A stretch of DNA of 64,000 nucleotides, taken from NCBI RefSeq assembly GCF_002834295.1, contig NZ_PISP01000004.1, positions 1 through 64,000 of the forward strand, read 5' to 3'. The DNA is from Rhodohalobacter barkolensis (GTDB taxonomy: Bacteria; Bacteroidota; Rhodothermia; Balneolales; Balneolaceae). Below, piece after piece: positions 1 through 9,300 of the stretch (positions within the stretch are counted from its first letter, which is position 1; the number at the start of each line of letters is the position of its first letter). Under the pieces are notes generated by a model. It saw only the letters and a program-made list of their open reading frames with translations, made no database searches and was not told the origin of the DNA. A program made the translations under genes and the position numbers.

Positions 1-2
1 CT

Positions 3-1190
3 TTAGTCAAGTATTTTAGTTACTACTCCGGCGCCTACGGTACGGCCACCCTCTCGGATCGCAAATCTCAACCCTGATTCCATCGCTACCGGCTGAATCA
101 ACTTCACATTCAGCTTCACGTTGTCGCCAGGCATGACCATCTCCACTCCGTCAGGAAGCTCACACGCTCCGGTTACATCCGTTGTACGGAAATAGAACTG
201 CGGACGGTATCCCTTGAAGAATGGAGTATGTCGTCCACCTTCATCCTTGCTCAGTACGTATACCTCACACTCAAACTCTTTGTGTGGAGTAATCGAACCG
301 GGCTTGCAAAGAACCATTCCGCGCTCGAGCTGTTCCTTGTTAATTCCACGAAGCAGAATACCGGCGTTGTCTCCGGCCTCTCCTCTGTCAAGCAGGCGAC
401 GGAACATTTCAATTCCGGTAACCACACTCTTCATCGGCTGCTCTACAATTCCTACAATCTCAATCTCGTCGTTCAGCTCCACAACCCCACGCTCAATACG
501 TCCGGTTGCTACTGTACCACGACCTGTAATGGAAAATACATCCTCAACAGGCATCAAAAATGGTTTGTCTACATCTCGCTCCGGTGTTGGGATCGTGTCA
601 TCCACAGCATCCATCAGCTCCACAATCTTCTCTTCCCACTCCGACTCGCCGTTCAGCGCGCCAAGGGCACTTCCCTGAATCACAGGAATGTTGTCCCCGT
701 CAAATTCATAGGATGACAAGAGTTCACGAACTTCAAGCTCTACCAGCTCCAGAAGTTCTTCGTCGTCCACCAGGTCTACCTTGTTCATAAAGACAACAAT
801 CTGTGGTACACCTACCTGACGGGCAAGCAGAATGTGCTCGCGGGTCTGTGGCATCGGACCGTCGGTAGCGGCAACCACCAAAATCGCTCCGTCCATCTGA
901 GCCGCTCCGGTCACCATGTTCTTCACATAGTCGGCGTGACCCGGGCAATCTACGTGAGCGTAGTGACGATCTTCGGTTTCATACTCCACGTGAGCCGTCG
1001 CAATGGTAATCCCACGCTCGCGCTCCTCAGGTGCATTGTCAATATCCGCAAACTGCTTGGCAACTCCACCGTAGGTCTTCGCCATTACCGTGGTAATCGC
1101 TGCCGTTAATGTCGTCTTACCGTGATCTACGTGACCAATCGTCCCTATGTTTACGTGCGGCTTACTCCGCTCAAACTTCTCTTTTGCCAT
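3..1190 (-). CDS. tuf: Elongation factor Tu
   Basis: GTPase that delivers aminoacyl-tRNA to the ribosomal A site in the cytoplasm. At 395 residues it has the family's usual length. The G domain shows GHVDHGKT (about residues 19-26), DCPGH (81-85) and NKVD (136-139), followed by the two beta-barrel domains, ending [10 protein letters not shown]. The ATG at 1190 gives the standard N-terminus [12 protein letters not shown]. The stop codon is at 3-5, so the gene is complete. It lies 50 bases after tRNA-Thr(GGT) and is almost certainly co-transcribed with the four tRNA genes, as in the tufB operon of other bacteria. No Shine-Dalgarno sequence is visible. Confidence 0.99.
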   Translation of the reverse strand: MAKEKFERSKPHVNIGTIGHVDHGKTTLTAAITTVMAKTYGGVAKQFADIDNAPEERERGITIATAHVEYETEDRHYAHVDCPGHADYVKNMVTGAAQMDGAILVVAATDGPMPQTREHILLARQVGVPQIVVFMNKVDLVDDEELLELVELEVRELLSSYEFDGDNIPVIQGSALGALNGESEWEEKIVELMDAVDDTIPTPERDVDKPFLMPVEDVFSITGRGTVATGRIERGVVELNDEIEIVGIVEQPMKSVVTGIEMFRRLLDRGEAGDNAGILLRGINKEQLERGMVLCKPGSITPHKEFECEVYVLSKDEGGRHTPFFKGYRPQFYFRTTDVTGACELPDGVEMVMPGDNVKLNVKLIQPVAMESGLRFAIREGGRTVGAGVVTKILD

Positions 1191-1240
1191 GGTAAAAAAG
1201 ATTATTTATGATTTATTTTTCTTGAACATTCAACCTGAAG

Positions 1241-1312
<72 letters not shown>

Positions 1313-1323
1313 TTTTTTCAGAG

Positions 1324-1396
1324 AGCGGGCGACCGGAGTCGAACCGGCAACATTCACCTTGGAAGGGTGATGCTCTACCAATTGAGCTACGCCCGC
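1324..1396 (-). tRNA. tRNA-Gly (anticodon TCC)
   Basis: Minus-strand cloverleaf with acceptor stem GCGGGCG/CGCCCGC, anticodon stem TCACC/GGTGA, loop CTTCCAA (anticodon TCC, reads GGA/GGG), and T-loop GTTCGACTC. Third of four tandem tRNAs in the order Thr-Tyr-Gly-Thr. Confidence 0.97.
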
Positions 1397-1401
1397 AAAA
1401 G

Positions 1402-1484
1402 TGGGGGGAGCAGGATTCGAACCTGCGAAGTCTTACGACAACAGATTTACAGTCTGCCCCAGTTGGCCACTTTGGTATCCCCCC
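1402..1484 (-). tRNA. tRNA-Tyr (anticodon GTA)
   Basis: Minus-strand class II tRNA of 83 nt with a long variable arm, as expected for bacterial tRNA-Tyr. Acceptor stem GGGGGGA/TCCCCCC, anticodon loop CTGTAAA (anticodon GTA), T-arm GGTTCGAATCC. No CCA encoded. Confidence 0.97.
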
Positions 1485-1505
1485 TCACAAAATAGGCTCC
1501 CAAAG

Positions 1506-1577
1506 AGCCAGTGACCGGATTCGAACCGATGACCGGCTGTTTACAAAACAGCTGCTCTACCCCTGAGCTACACTGGC
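1506..1577 (-). tRNA. tRNA-Thr (anticodon TGT)
   Basis: Minus-strand cloverleaf with acceptor stem GCCAGTG/CACTGGC, anticodon stem GCTGT/ACAGC, loop TTTGTAA (anticodon TGT, reads ACA), T-arm GGTTCGAATCC. It is the first gene of the tRNA-tuf unit. The unit's promoter should lie in 1578-1730, where I see AT-rich sequence but no convincing consensus. Confidence 0.97.
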
Positions 1578-1729
1578 TGGTCAAATTTTCAATATGTATA
1601 TGAGAGCCGATACAACTACAGAGATCACTCTTCTGAAACCCTCAATTTCTTTTTAAAGATGGAAATCACTTCCCACCCGCGAAAGACTTAAAAGCTAAAA
1701 ACATCTCTGATATTAATCAACCCTTTCTG

Positions 1730-2380
1730 TTAATTTTTTTTAGCCTTTCTACTTTTACTCTTAAGTCGTCTTTTAAAGATAATTCTGCCGGCCACAGCAA
1801 GTATAATAATTACTAAAATCACCCTGCCGTAAATATTTAAATAGTGGCCGATGATTTGCCAATTCTCATGCACGACCCAACCCATCAATAGCAGCAAAAA
1901 GTTCCAAATCAACGAGCTTCCCGTTGAGCTCAACAAAGTTGTACTAACTTTTGTTTTTGACACACCGGAAGCCAACGATATCACAGATCTGGTCCCGGCC
2001 AAAAATCGGTTTGCAAAAACAACCCCCTGCCCCCATCGCTGCATCCATCTCTTTACTTTATCGTAATACTTTACATCTACGATTCGCATCAACCAAAACC
2101 TGCTCCTTTGCTCTTCAATTTTATGACCAAAATGTGCACCGATCATATACATAGTCATAAAACCCACAACTGAAGCAACTGTAGTTATTATAAGCAGAGG
2201 GAAAAATCCAACAACCTGCTCTGCCGCCAGATACCCTCCAAATGCAACCAACAGGTCACCCGGAATAGGAGGCAAAACATTCTCAACATAGGCTACCACT
2301 GCAAAAACCAGGTAAATCTCTGCCGGAGAGAGTGTAATTACCCAATCTACAATTTGATTTATATAGAGTTCGAATACCAT
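1730..2380 (-). CDS. DedA/VTT-domain membrane protein
   Basis: Inner-membrane protein of the DedA (SNARE-associated, VTT) family, whose members act as lipid scramblases or flippases, including for undecaprenyl phosphate. Of 216 residues, about 20-60 hold the hallmark YVENVLPPIPGDLLVAFGG with its PPIPGD motif. The middle has NRFLAGTRSVISLASG, matching the conserved R-x-G-R/T-R segment. Several hydrophobic helices follow, and the C-terminus is strongly basic (KRRLKSKSRKAKK). It is the last gene of the minus-strand operon, 11 bases after ispF. The substrate is not visible from sequence. The family is clear, the function is inferred. Confidence 0.9.
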   Translation of the reverse strand: MVFELYINQIVDWVITLSPAEIYLVFAVVAYVENVLPPIPGDLLVAFGGYLAAEQVVGFFPLLIITTVASVVGFMTMYMIGAHFGHKIEEQRSRFWLMRIVDVKYYDKVKRWMQRWGQGVVFANRFLAGTRSVISLASGVSKTKVSTTLLSSTGSSLIWNFLLLLMGWVVHENWQIIGHYLNIYGRVILVIIILAVAGRIIFKRRLKSKSRKAKKN

Positions 2381-2391
2381 ATCAAATTGTA

Positions 2392-2871
2392 CTAATCCCT
2401 TTTCACAAGCACTACCGATTGAACAGCAATCCCTTCTCCTCTTCCCACAAATCCCATTTTCTCTCCTGTCGTTGCTTTAATGGATACCAGATCTTCATTA
2501 CACTTCAATACACTCGAAATGTTCTTAGCCATATCCGGTATAAACGGATTCAACTTGGGCGCTTCTGCAATAATTGTAGCGTCTAAATTTGATAAAGAGT
2601 AACCTTTACCCAATACCATATCGTAGGCTTTTTCCAGCAACCCTAAGCTATCCGCACCTTTATATTCAGGATCCGTATCCGGAAAATGCACTCCTATATC
2701 ACCCAATGCCAATGCACCCAACAGGGCATCTGTAATGGCGTGCAATAGAACATCTGCGTCTGAATGACCTTTTAATTTTTTTTGAAAAGGAATCTTAACT
2801 CCGCCCAATACCAGTTCTTCTCCTGCCTCAAAGGCATGAACGTCGTATCCATATCCAATTCTTATATCCAT
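2392..2871 (-). CDS. ispF: 2-C-methyl-D-erythritol 2,4-cyclodiphosphate synthase
   Basis: Cytoplasmic MEP-pathway enzyme that cyclises CDP-methylerythritol 2-phosphate to methylerythritol 2,4-cyclodiphosphate with release of CMP. The 159 residues match the family length. Visible motifs are GYDVHAF (metal-binding Asp10 and His12), GHSDADVLLHAITDALLGA, GDIGVHFPDTDPEYK, and the C-terminal GFVGRGEGIAVQS. It starts one base after the end of ispD, so the two consecutive enzymes of isoprenoid synthesis are probably translationally coupled. Confidence 0.98.
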   Translation of the reverse strand: MDIRIGYGYDVHAFEAGEELVLGGVKIPFQKKLKGHSDADVLLHAITDALLGALALGDIGVHFPDTDPEYKGADSLGLLEKAYDMVLGKGYSLSNLDATIIAEAPKLNPFIPDMAKNISSVLKCNEDLVSIKATTGEKMGFVGRGEGIAVQSVVLVKRD

Positions 2872-2872
2872 C

Positions 2873-3577
2873 TTATCTTCCTGAAAGCATTATGTTTGCC
2901 AGCCGCAAATCCAACGGAAAGGTAATCTTAAAATTATCTCCATCCCCCTCAACAACCAACACTCTGCCTCCGATCCTTTCAACCAGGGAAGAGTCGTCCG
3001 TTCCTTTAACTCCAGATTCAGCTGCGTTTTGATAAGCTTTCATCAACACTTCCTTTTTAAAGATTTGTGGAGTTTGAGCAAGCCAAACCTTACTTCGATC
3101 CGGTGTTCTCTCTATAAGATTGTCACTGCCGATTTCCTTGATCGTATCTTTAGCAGGAACGGCTAAAACAACTCCATCAACGTCTTCTGAATCCAGCTTT
3201 ACTAAACAATTCTCTATTTGAGTTTTCTTTACAAATGGACGGACAGCGTCATGAATCGCCACAAAATCGGTCGACCCGGATGCAGAATGAAGGGCGTTCA
3301 TTACAGAATTCTGCCGCTCATCCCCACCTCGAATTACTTTTACGGATTGAGTATTAAAAACAGCATCTGCAATTTCTCGAGTTTGATCCAAGTATTGGTC
3401 AGATGTAGAAATTACAATCTCTCTGAGTTGATTTATGTCCCTGAACTTCAATAATGTATGCTCAAGAATTGTTTTACCGGCAATAGTCAGGTACGGTTTA
3501 GGAATATCTTCCCCAAGCCTGCTCCCCGACCCTGCTGCCGGCACTACAAGTGTCAAATGTTTTGAATCGAGCCCCAA
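2873..3577 (-). CDS. ispD: 2-C-methyl-D-erythritol 4-phosphate cytidylyltransferase
   Basis: Transfers CMP from CTP to methylerythritol 4-phosphate in the MEP isoprenoid pathway. 234 residues. The nucleotidyltransferase signature VPAAGSGSRLGEDIPKPYL lies near residues 12-31, followed by RGGDERQNSVMNAL and VAIHDAVRPFV, then DRSKVWLAQTPQ, all typical of IspD. The reading frame opens with TTG at 3577 (MGLDSKHL), because no in-frame ATG precedes the conserved strand. It lies 4 bases after queA and 1 base before ispF, in one operon. Confidence 0.97.
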   Translation of the reverse strand: MGLDSKHLTLVVPAAGSGSRLGEDIPKPYLTIAGKTILEHTLLKFRDINQLREIVISTSDQYLDQTREIADAVFNTQSVKVIRGGDERQNSVMNALHSASGSTDFVAIHDAVRPFVKKTQIENCLVKLDSEDVDGVVLAVPAKDTIKEIGSDNLIERTPDRSKVWLAQTPQIFKKEVLMKAYQNAAESGVKGTDDSSLVERIGGRVLVVEGDGDNFKITFPLDLRLANIMLSGR

Positions 3578-3581
3578 AACA

Positions 3582-4628
3582 TTAAAGTATTAACATCGCA
3601 TCCCCAAAAGAGAAGAACCGGTAATCATTTGCTACGGCTTCTTTGTAAGCTTTTTTAACAAATTCGAAACCACCGAATGCAGATGCCAGCATCAATAATG
3701 TAGATTCAGGTCTGTGGAAATTTGTAATAACCCCTTCAGTAATTTTGAACTCGTAATCAGGATAGATGAACTTATCAGTCCAGCCTGTTCCGGGCTTAGA
3801 CATGCCGCTCGCCATCACGCTTGTTTCGATAACCCGAACTGCAGATGTGCCGCAGGCAATAACCCTGTTCTTTTTACTCTTCAAAGCTTCATTTATCCTG
3901 TCGGATGATTCCTGGGATATAAAAAAGTTCTCAGAATCCATTCAATGCTTGGTTAAATCTTCCACTTCCACATTTCGGAATGTACCCCAGCCGATATGCA
4001 AAGTAACAGGAACAAAGTCTACGCCTTTTTTCTCGAGCTTTTCAACAAGTTCCGGAGTAAAATGCATGCCGGCTGTAGGTGCAGCAACCGCACCGCGCTC
4101 TTTAGCAAAAATGGTTTGATACTTCTCTTTATCACTCTCTTTTGGCTCTCTTTCGATGTATGGAGGAAGAGGCATATCACCTATTTCATCCAAACGATCG
4201 TAGAGATCCTGGTTGGGACCATCATAAAGGAATCGGATAGTTCGGCCACGTGAAGTGGTGTTATCTACCACCTCTGCGATCAGATCTTCACCGAAATAGA
4301 GCTTATTTCCAATTCTGATCTTACGAGCCGGCTCAACCAATACATCCCAGAGCATATTTTCGGGCATTAACTCCCTTAATAGAAACACTTCAATATCGGC
4401 ATCTGTTTTTTCCTTTTTGCCTTTGAGCTTAGCCGGAAAAACTTTCGTATTGTTGTAAACAACAACATCGCCTTTTTTCAAATATTTGTGGATATCAGAA
4501 AACGTCTCGTGCTTGATTGATTCATCCTCTCTGTTCAGAACCATTAATTTTGAAGAATCTCTTGGATCAAGTGGCTCTTCAGGTACATTAAAATCTTCGA
4601 TTTCAAATTTGAAATCCGTAAGTTTCAT
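3582..4628 (-). pseudogene. queA: S-adenosylmethionine:tRNA ribosyltransferase-isomerase, interrupted by an in-frame UGA
   Basis: QueA makes epoxyqueuosine in tRNA from preQ1-tRNA and SAM. The first reading frame gives 228 residues from the ATG at 4628 (a TTG at 4634 is also possible) with [41 protein letters not shown] and [18 protein letters not shown]. It then meets TGA at 3944-3942, and the next codon in the same frame is ATG, opening 119 residues that contain NRVIACGTSAVRVIET, GVITNFHRPESTLLMLASAFGG and the normal C-terminus. Together they equal one full QueA of about 348 residues with nothing lost but one codon. The possibilities are a nonsense mutation or base error (AGA or CGA to TGA), UGA readthrough, or two coupled half-proteins. 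It is the first gene of queA-ispD-ispF-dedA. Confidence 0.9.
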
Positions 4629-4680
4629 TTTCAAAACGGTAGGAATTTTTTGTTAATAAATTCATTATTATTGAAGCTTT

Positions 4681-4712
4681 CAAATATAGGCTGTTTTGTT
4701 TCATTTAACAAA
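4681..4712 (-). promoter_or_regulatory. Bacteroidota-type promoter for the queA operon
   Basis: On the minus strand a TTTG box (4712-4709) is separated by 20 bases from TATATTTG (4688-4681), an exact match to the TTTG-N19/20-TAnnTTTG consensus of the Bacteroidota housekeeping sigma factor. It ends about 50 bases before the queA ATG. Inferred from consensus only. Confidence 0.6.
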
Positions 4713-4862
4713 TAGGCCTGGAATGAGTCTACAATTTTAGAGCGAAAAGCAGCCTGTTTTATTTTTTTCATTTTTATTTACTAACTGCTGCCGTTTCTGT
4801 ATAATTAATTATGCTTGCGATCGTTTATCGGTTTAATCACTTTCTCAGATTAATTGACTGCC

Positions 4863-5348
4863 ATGAAATTTTTTACCACACTGATTCTGATATTTACGTT
4901 TACGGCCCTGGTTGCTGAAGCACAACTCAGAGAAGATCTTCGTTTTCAACCGGAGGAGTACACAGGGACAGTGACTCACACACAAAACGGCTCTTCCCTG
5001 GGTAACTGGATGAATATGCTAAATATGACTATGAGTCACTCCTACAGTATGTCATTCACCAATTTTGGCGGTCAAACTCAAAACCTGAATGCCTATACTA
5101 ATTCCATGTTTTTTGATGTGAGTGACAAACTGGATGCTCAATTGAACGTTTCACTTCTTCACTCCCCATTTGGCAACAGTTTTATGAATAATGACAACCT
5201 GGGTACTCAGATCATTATTGACAGTGCACGAATTGATTACAAGTTTTCAGAGAACACCCGAATTTCTCTTGAATTCTCTCAAAACCCATACCGCAACTCG
5301 TTCGGCAATTACTATTCTCCATTTAGCAGAAGACCTATCGGTTACTAA
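4863..5348 (+). CDS. Hypothetical secreted, probably envelope protein
   Basis: I do not recognise a named family. From the ATG at 4863 (a TTG nine bases upstream is less likely) the 161-residue product opens with a clear signal peptide, MKFFTTLILIFTFTALVAEAQ, cleaved near AEA-Q. The mature part is rich in Asn, Ser, Phe and Met, with alternating hydrophobic and polar residues (SHSYSMSFTNFGGQTQ, YKFSENTRISLEFSQNPY) that suggest beta strands, as in small outer-membrane-associated proteins. It lies 9 bases before a LytR_C protein and in an apparent operon with rsfS. No function can be assigned. Confidence 0.75.
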   Translation: MKFFTTLILIFTFTALVAEAQLREDLRFQPEEYTGTVTHTQNGSSLGNWMNMLNMTMSHSYSMSFTNFGGQTQNLNAYTNSMFFDVSDKLDAQLNVSLLHSPFGNSFMNNDNLGTQIIIDSARIDYKFSENTRISLEFSQNPYRNSFGNYYSPFSRRPIGY

Positions 5349-5357
5349 TTACGGTTC

Positions 5358-5813
5358 ATGAATCAGGAAAACCGAAGCGAACAGACCAATAATTTAATTC
5401 TAAATGCCGTAATTGGGTTCTTAAGTGTCCTCTTATTGATTCTGCTTTTTGCTTTGGGAACCCGGTTACTCTATCCCCGTATTGTTAATGAACGGGCGGT
5501 ACAAGATCCCGCACTTATCAGTACAGTAATTCAGATGGAAGTTTTAAACGGAGTTGGAATTCCGGGACTTGCCAATCAATTTACCGGTACTCTCAGAAAC
5601 TTTGGGTTTGATGTGGTTGAAACAGGAAACTTTGATCATTTCGAAGTACCTAACACGCTTGTAATTTCACGAAACGGACAAATTGAAAATGCACGCAGGG
5701 TAGCAAGGGCTATTGGCGTTCAGGATCAATTTATTCTACGAGAAGAATCTCCCGAATATTATCTTGATGTAACACTGATCATTGGATCAGATTTTGAAAA
5801 ACTAAATTTATAA
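5358..5813 (+). CDS. LytR C-terminal domain protein
   Basis: A 151-residue protein with a short cytoplasmic N-terminus, one membrane segment (about residues 15-35, LNAVIGFLSVLLLILLFALG) and an extracytoplasmic domain. EVLNGVGIPGLANQFTGTLR marks the start of the LytR_C fold found at the end of LytR-CpsA-Psr proteins but also alone. The catalytic LCP domain is absent, so it is not itself a cell-wall polymer transferase. It sits between a secreted protein and rsfS with 9-10 base gaps, indicating one operon. The exact role is unknown. Confidence 0.85.
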   Translation: MNQENRSEQTNNLILNAVIGFLSVLLLILLFALGTRLLYPRIVNERAVQDPALISTVIQMEVLNGVGIPGLANQFTGTLRNFGFDVVETGNFDHFEVPNTLVISRNGQIENARRVARAIGVQDQFILREESPEYYLDVTLIIGSDFEKLNL

Positions 5814-5823
5814 TCATACGCCT

Positions 5824-6240
5824 ATGACAGATACCACAGAATCAACAAAATCACAATTCACAAAGCCGAAAACTGAGAAACCGTACGATACGTCTAAACT
5901 TATCGATGCCATCACGGAAGGGTTACTCGAAAAAAAAGCTAAGGATATTGTCTTACTCGACGTACGGGAACTGACAACTTTGGCAGACTATTTTGTTGTA
6001 TGCCACGGAACCTCCGACACTCAAATCAGAGCGCTTGCAAACAGTGTGGAGAAAAAAGTGAAAGAAGAACTCGGAGAGAATGTATGGCAGCAGGAAGGAA
6101 AAGATTCTAGACGCTGGGTGATCCTGGACTACGTGAATGTAGTAGTACATATCTTTACCGAAGAGAAACGGGATTACTATGGTATCGAAAGAATGTGGAA
6201 TGATGCAAAAGTCACTCAGATTGAGGATACTGTATCATAA
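5824..6240 (+). CDS. rsfS: Ribosomal silencing factor RsfS
   Basis: RsfS (Iojap/YbeB family) binds ribosomal protein uL14 and blocks joining of the 30S and 50S subunits when nutrients are scarce. 138 residues. The core carries DIVLLDVRELTTLADYFVVCHGTSDTQ, WQQEGKDSRRWVILDYVNVVVHIF and YYGIERMWNDAK, all hallmark segments. The N-terminus has about 20 extra charged residues. It lies 10 bases after the LytR_C gene and 64 bases before the large sensor kinase. Confidence 0.97.
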   Translation: MTDTTESTKSQFTKPKTEKPYDTSKLIDAITEGLLEKKAKDIVLLDVRELTTLADYFVVCHGTSDTQIRALANSVEKKVKEELGENVWQQEGKDSRRWVILDYVNVVVHIFTEEKRDYYGIERMWNDAKVTQIEDTVS

Positions 6241-6304
6241 TCGCTTTGCATAATGCCAGAACATTAGGCCGAGCAGTATATGAACTGATTAATATCCCAT
6301 AAAT

Positions 6305-9300
6305 TTGAGCAGCCAAAAAAAATACTTCCTGAAGTTCAGCTTATTTAGCTTTGTACTTCTACTTGCATTTTTAGTTCTGTTCGAAGTGACTCTATGGCCG
6401 GGTCAAACCATTCAAGAGGATGAACTTACCGATCAAATCCAACTCAGTTTAGATCAGGCAGAGCAACATTTTGACAATACCTATCGGGAGTTCCGGAACC
6501 GCTCTGATGAACTTTACAGTGAAATTTCCCAGCTCCCCTTAACCGAACAAAATAAACCGGCCATCTTTAACCGGTTGAAAAGTCACACATTTTGGGGTTC
6601 TGCACTTCATAAAGAGAATGACAAATGGGTTTGGGATGGATTTAGCTTAACGCCATCCCCTACACTAACAAACGGAACATCTGATTCACTTTTGGTAACA
6701 TTGCTCAAACGAAACAATGTTGTGTACCTGTTTGGGCAAAGGGCATTTTCTGTTAACGAGGGCAGATACCTACTTCTCACTGCCGAAAAAATTGAACAAA
6801 CCACAAACCTGCCTTTTGCTGATAAAGTATCTTATCACCTTTCAGATTCGCCGGAATTAGAGAATAATTTTCCGGTAACTTTTAATTTTTTCTCCCCATT
6901 TCCTGATCATCTTCCCTACATAAACCTGGCTACGGAAATGTCTGATTCTGTAGGTACCGTCTATGCGAACCCTGCTGACTACGGCAATTACCGGCAGAAT
7001 TTGACTGAGAATCTAACTGAATGGAGAGCTTCGATCCTTCTGCTATTAGCTCTTTCGCTGGTCATGGTATTCACCGCATTCTGTATCCATTCAAACAGAC
7101 TTGCAATCATCCGCATTCTTATTCTGCTACCCCTTCTGCTTTGGATTCTGTTTTTTGAGTTCAATCTTCTTTCCGATTGGATCTATCCGGAGTTATTGCC
7201 AAAGCTTTGGCAGGCCGATTCCTATCGAATACTGGCTGAATATATAGTGCATGCCTTTTTTCTGTCTCTGACGCTGATCCCGCTATCTCGATACGTTTTA
7301 TTAACAAATATAAAATCGAGCGAGGATTCGCATTTAAAAACGCTGTTGCTGGCTTCACTTTTTGGCGCGGGGTCAGCCGTGCTTATTCTTTTTTTATTCG
7401 ATCAAACCGAAAAGGTTCTTATTGAAACGCCTCTTTCACTACTTGACCTGGAACTGGCTCCGGAGATTTCCGTATTTATATTCTATATCTCATCTGCCAT
7501 TTTCTTTACGGCAATATCCGGCATAATAATCAGCGCCGGACTTTACCTCTATCGTTTTGAAGTGGATAAATCTGTCGTTATTGGAACCACTTCCCTTTTT
7601 AGTTTCCTGCTTTTCTATTTTTTACTTGATCTTCTGTTAGATTTGCAATCACTATTTACACCCATTTTTATAGCCGGATTTGTGCTCTTTATCACTCTGC
7701 TTTTCCTGATTCATTTCATTCATGAGCGAACCGATCATTTCCTCGACATGTCCGGATTCAGAAAAGTGTTGCTATCTGTTTTTTTGATAACAGCTACATT
7801 CTATTTCTTAATATGGAGTTCATCCAGTAGGATATTGGATCGGCAGCTGACCGAATCTGCAAATAATTTTGCAAATGAAGAGATCGCCAATACTCAGGAA
7901 ATACTTGAAATACTCCTCTCTGATCTGGAAAGCTCTCTGATCTTTCTTACATCAGAAGATATTGCCGAACGCAGGGCTATACTTCAGGCACAATTTCAGC
8001 GTGCCATTCAAAACAGTATCCGTCCGGAGTGGAGGGAACACTCATTTGAAATTCAACTTCTCACTACGGATGGAAATCTAATCAGCGATTATTCAACCAA
8101 TCTTGATTCACCGGGTTGGCGATCTCTGGTCAATATGACGTTAATGAGAACTTCTTACGAAGGAGAACAACTTCGGAGGGTAACAAATCAACCTATCATA
8201 TGGAGCAACCGACCCACAGATCTTGGAGAAGAATTTATCTCATTCTACCGCGGTTGGATCCCCATTTACGATGAGGTCAGTTCTAATGAAATCATCGCAT
8301 GGATTTTTGCAGCTGCATATCTCGAGCGTCCAGATTTTAACCGGCCGATGAGAGCCGTTTTATCCGCCGATACTGAACAGAATTGGAAACAGAGTCTCTA
8401 TATTGCCGAATTTATTGATGGTAAGGTTAATCGTACTGCAATGGAGGGAATTTACGATAATCAGCCACAGTATAACCGTTTACCCACGAGAGAAGCTGAA
8501 ATCTCAAATCGTGACTCTGTGGCCTTCATTACCAATGTAACCCCACAGGGACAGTTTCGCGAAATCTTAATCAAACAGAATGACAACACGGTTATTAAAG
8601 CCAGCTCTCCCTTGCCCGGTTTCAATCAGCATTTGTTTTCATTCTTCAGATATCAGATCGTTTTGATCTTTTTTGGACTCTTCTTATTTGCAATTTTCTC
8701 TACTGTAGGGTTTAGAATTTTCAGGCTTTTTGGACAGAGTCGAAAGTTTAAGCACCGGCTTCTGGACGGACTTACTTTAGCAACCATCTTATTTTTGACT
8801 GTTTTAATTTTTGCAACCCAGCATTCTGTAAGCCTGCAAAATGAGAAGAATGTTGAACGGGAATTGATTACTAAACTAAATAGCCTCGGGGAATCCATGC
8901 GGGGAGAATTTCAGGAGTCGAGATCCAGAAATTCGCGTCTGGCTGAGTTTGCATCACCCCTTAATGTAGATGCTATTCTTTACAGCCAGGCCAATGTATT
9001 AGATTCTACAACACCTCAAATTTTTCAGCAGTATGTGATCCCTCGAACGATGCCATTTGATGTCTTCGATTTTTTATACAACAGAGAACGGAGACACTAT
9101 ACGACCACTACAGAAGTAGCCAATCAACAACTTTTAATTGGCTACCGAACTCTTTTAGATGAAGATAATCAGCCGGCAGGTGCTGTAGCCATTCCAACAT
9201 TTGTAGAGTCTCCGGTTTACAGGGAACAGCTTTTAGAAGCTACAAGCTCACTATTCGTGATCTATTTAGCCATCTTTGGAGTCTTTATCATCGGTACTGT

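Noticed and set aside
214-1109. Several open frames on the plus strand opposite tuf
   Set aside because: They are shadows of a highly conserved coding sequence on the other strand, have no family motifs and would cover tuf completely.
3582-4628. UGA as a sense codon (changed genetic code)
   Set aside because: UGA ends other genes cleanly, for example the type III polyketide synthase at 13500-13502 in a TGATG overlap, and no other gene in the window has an internal UGA.
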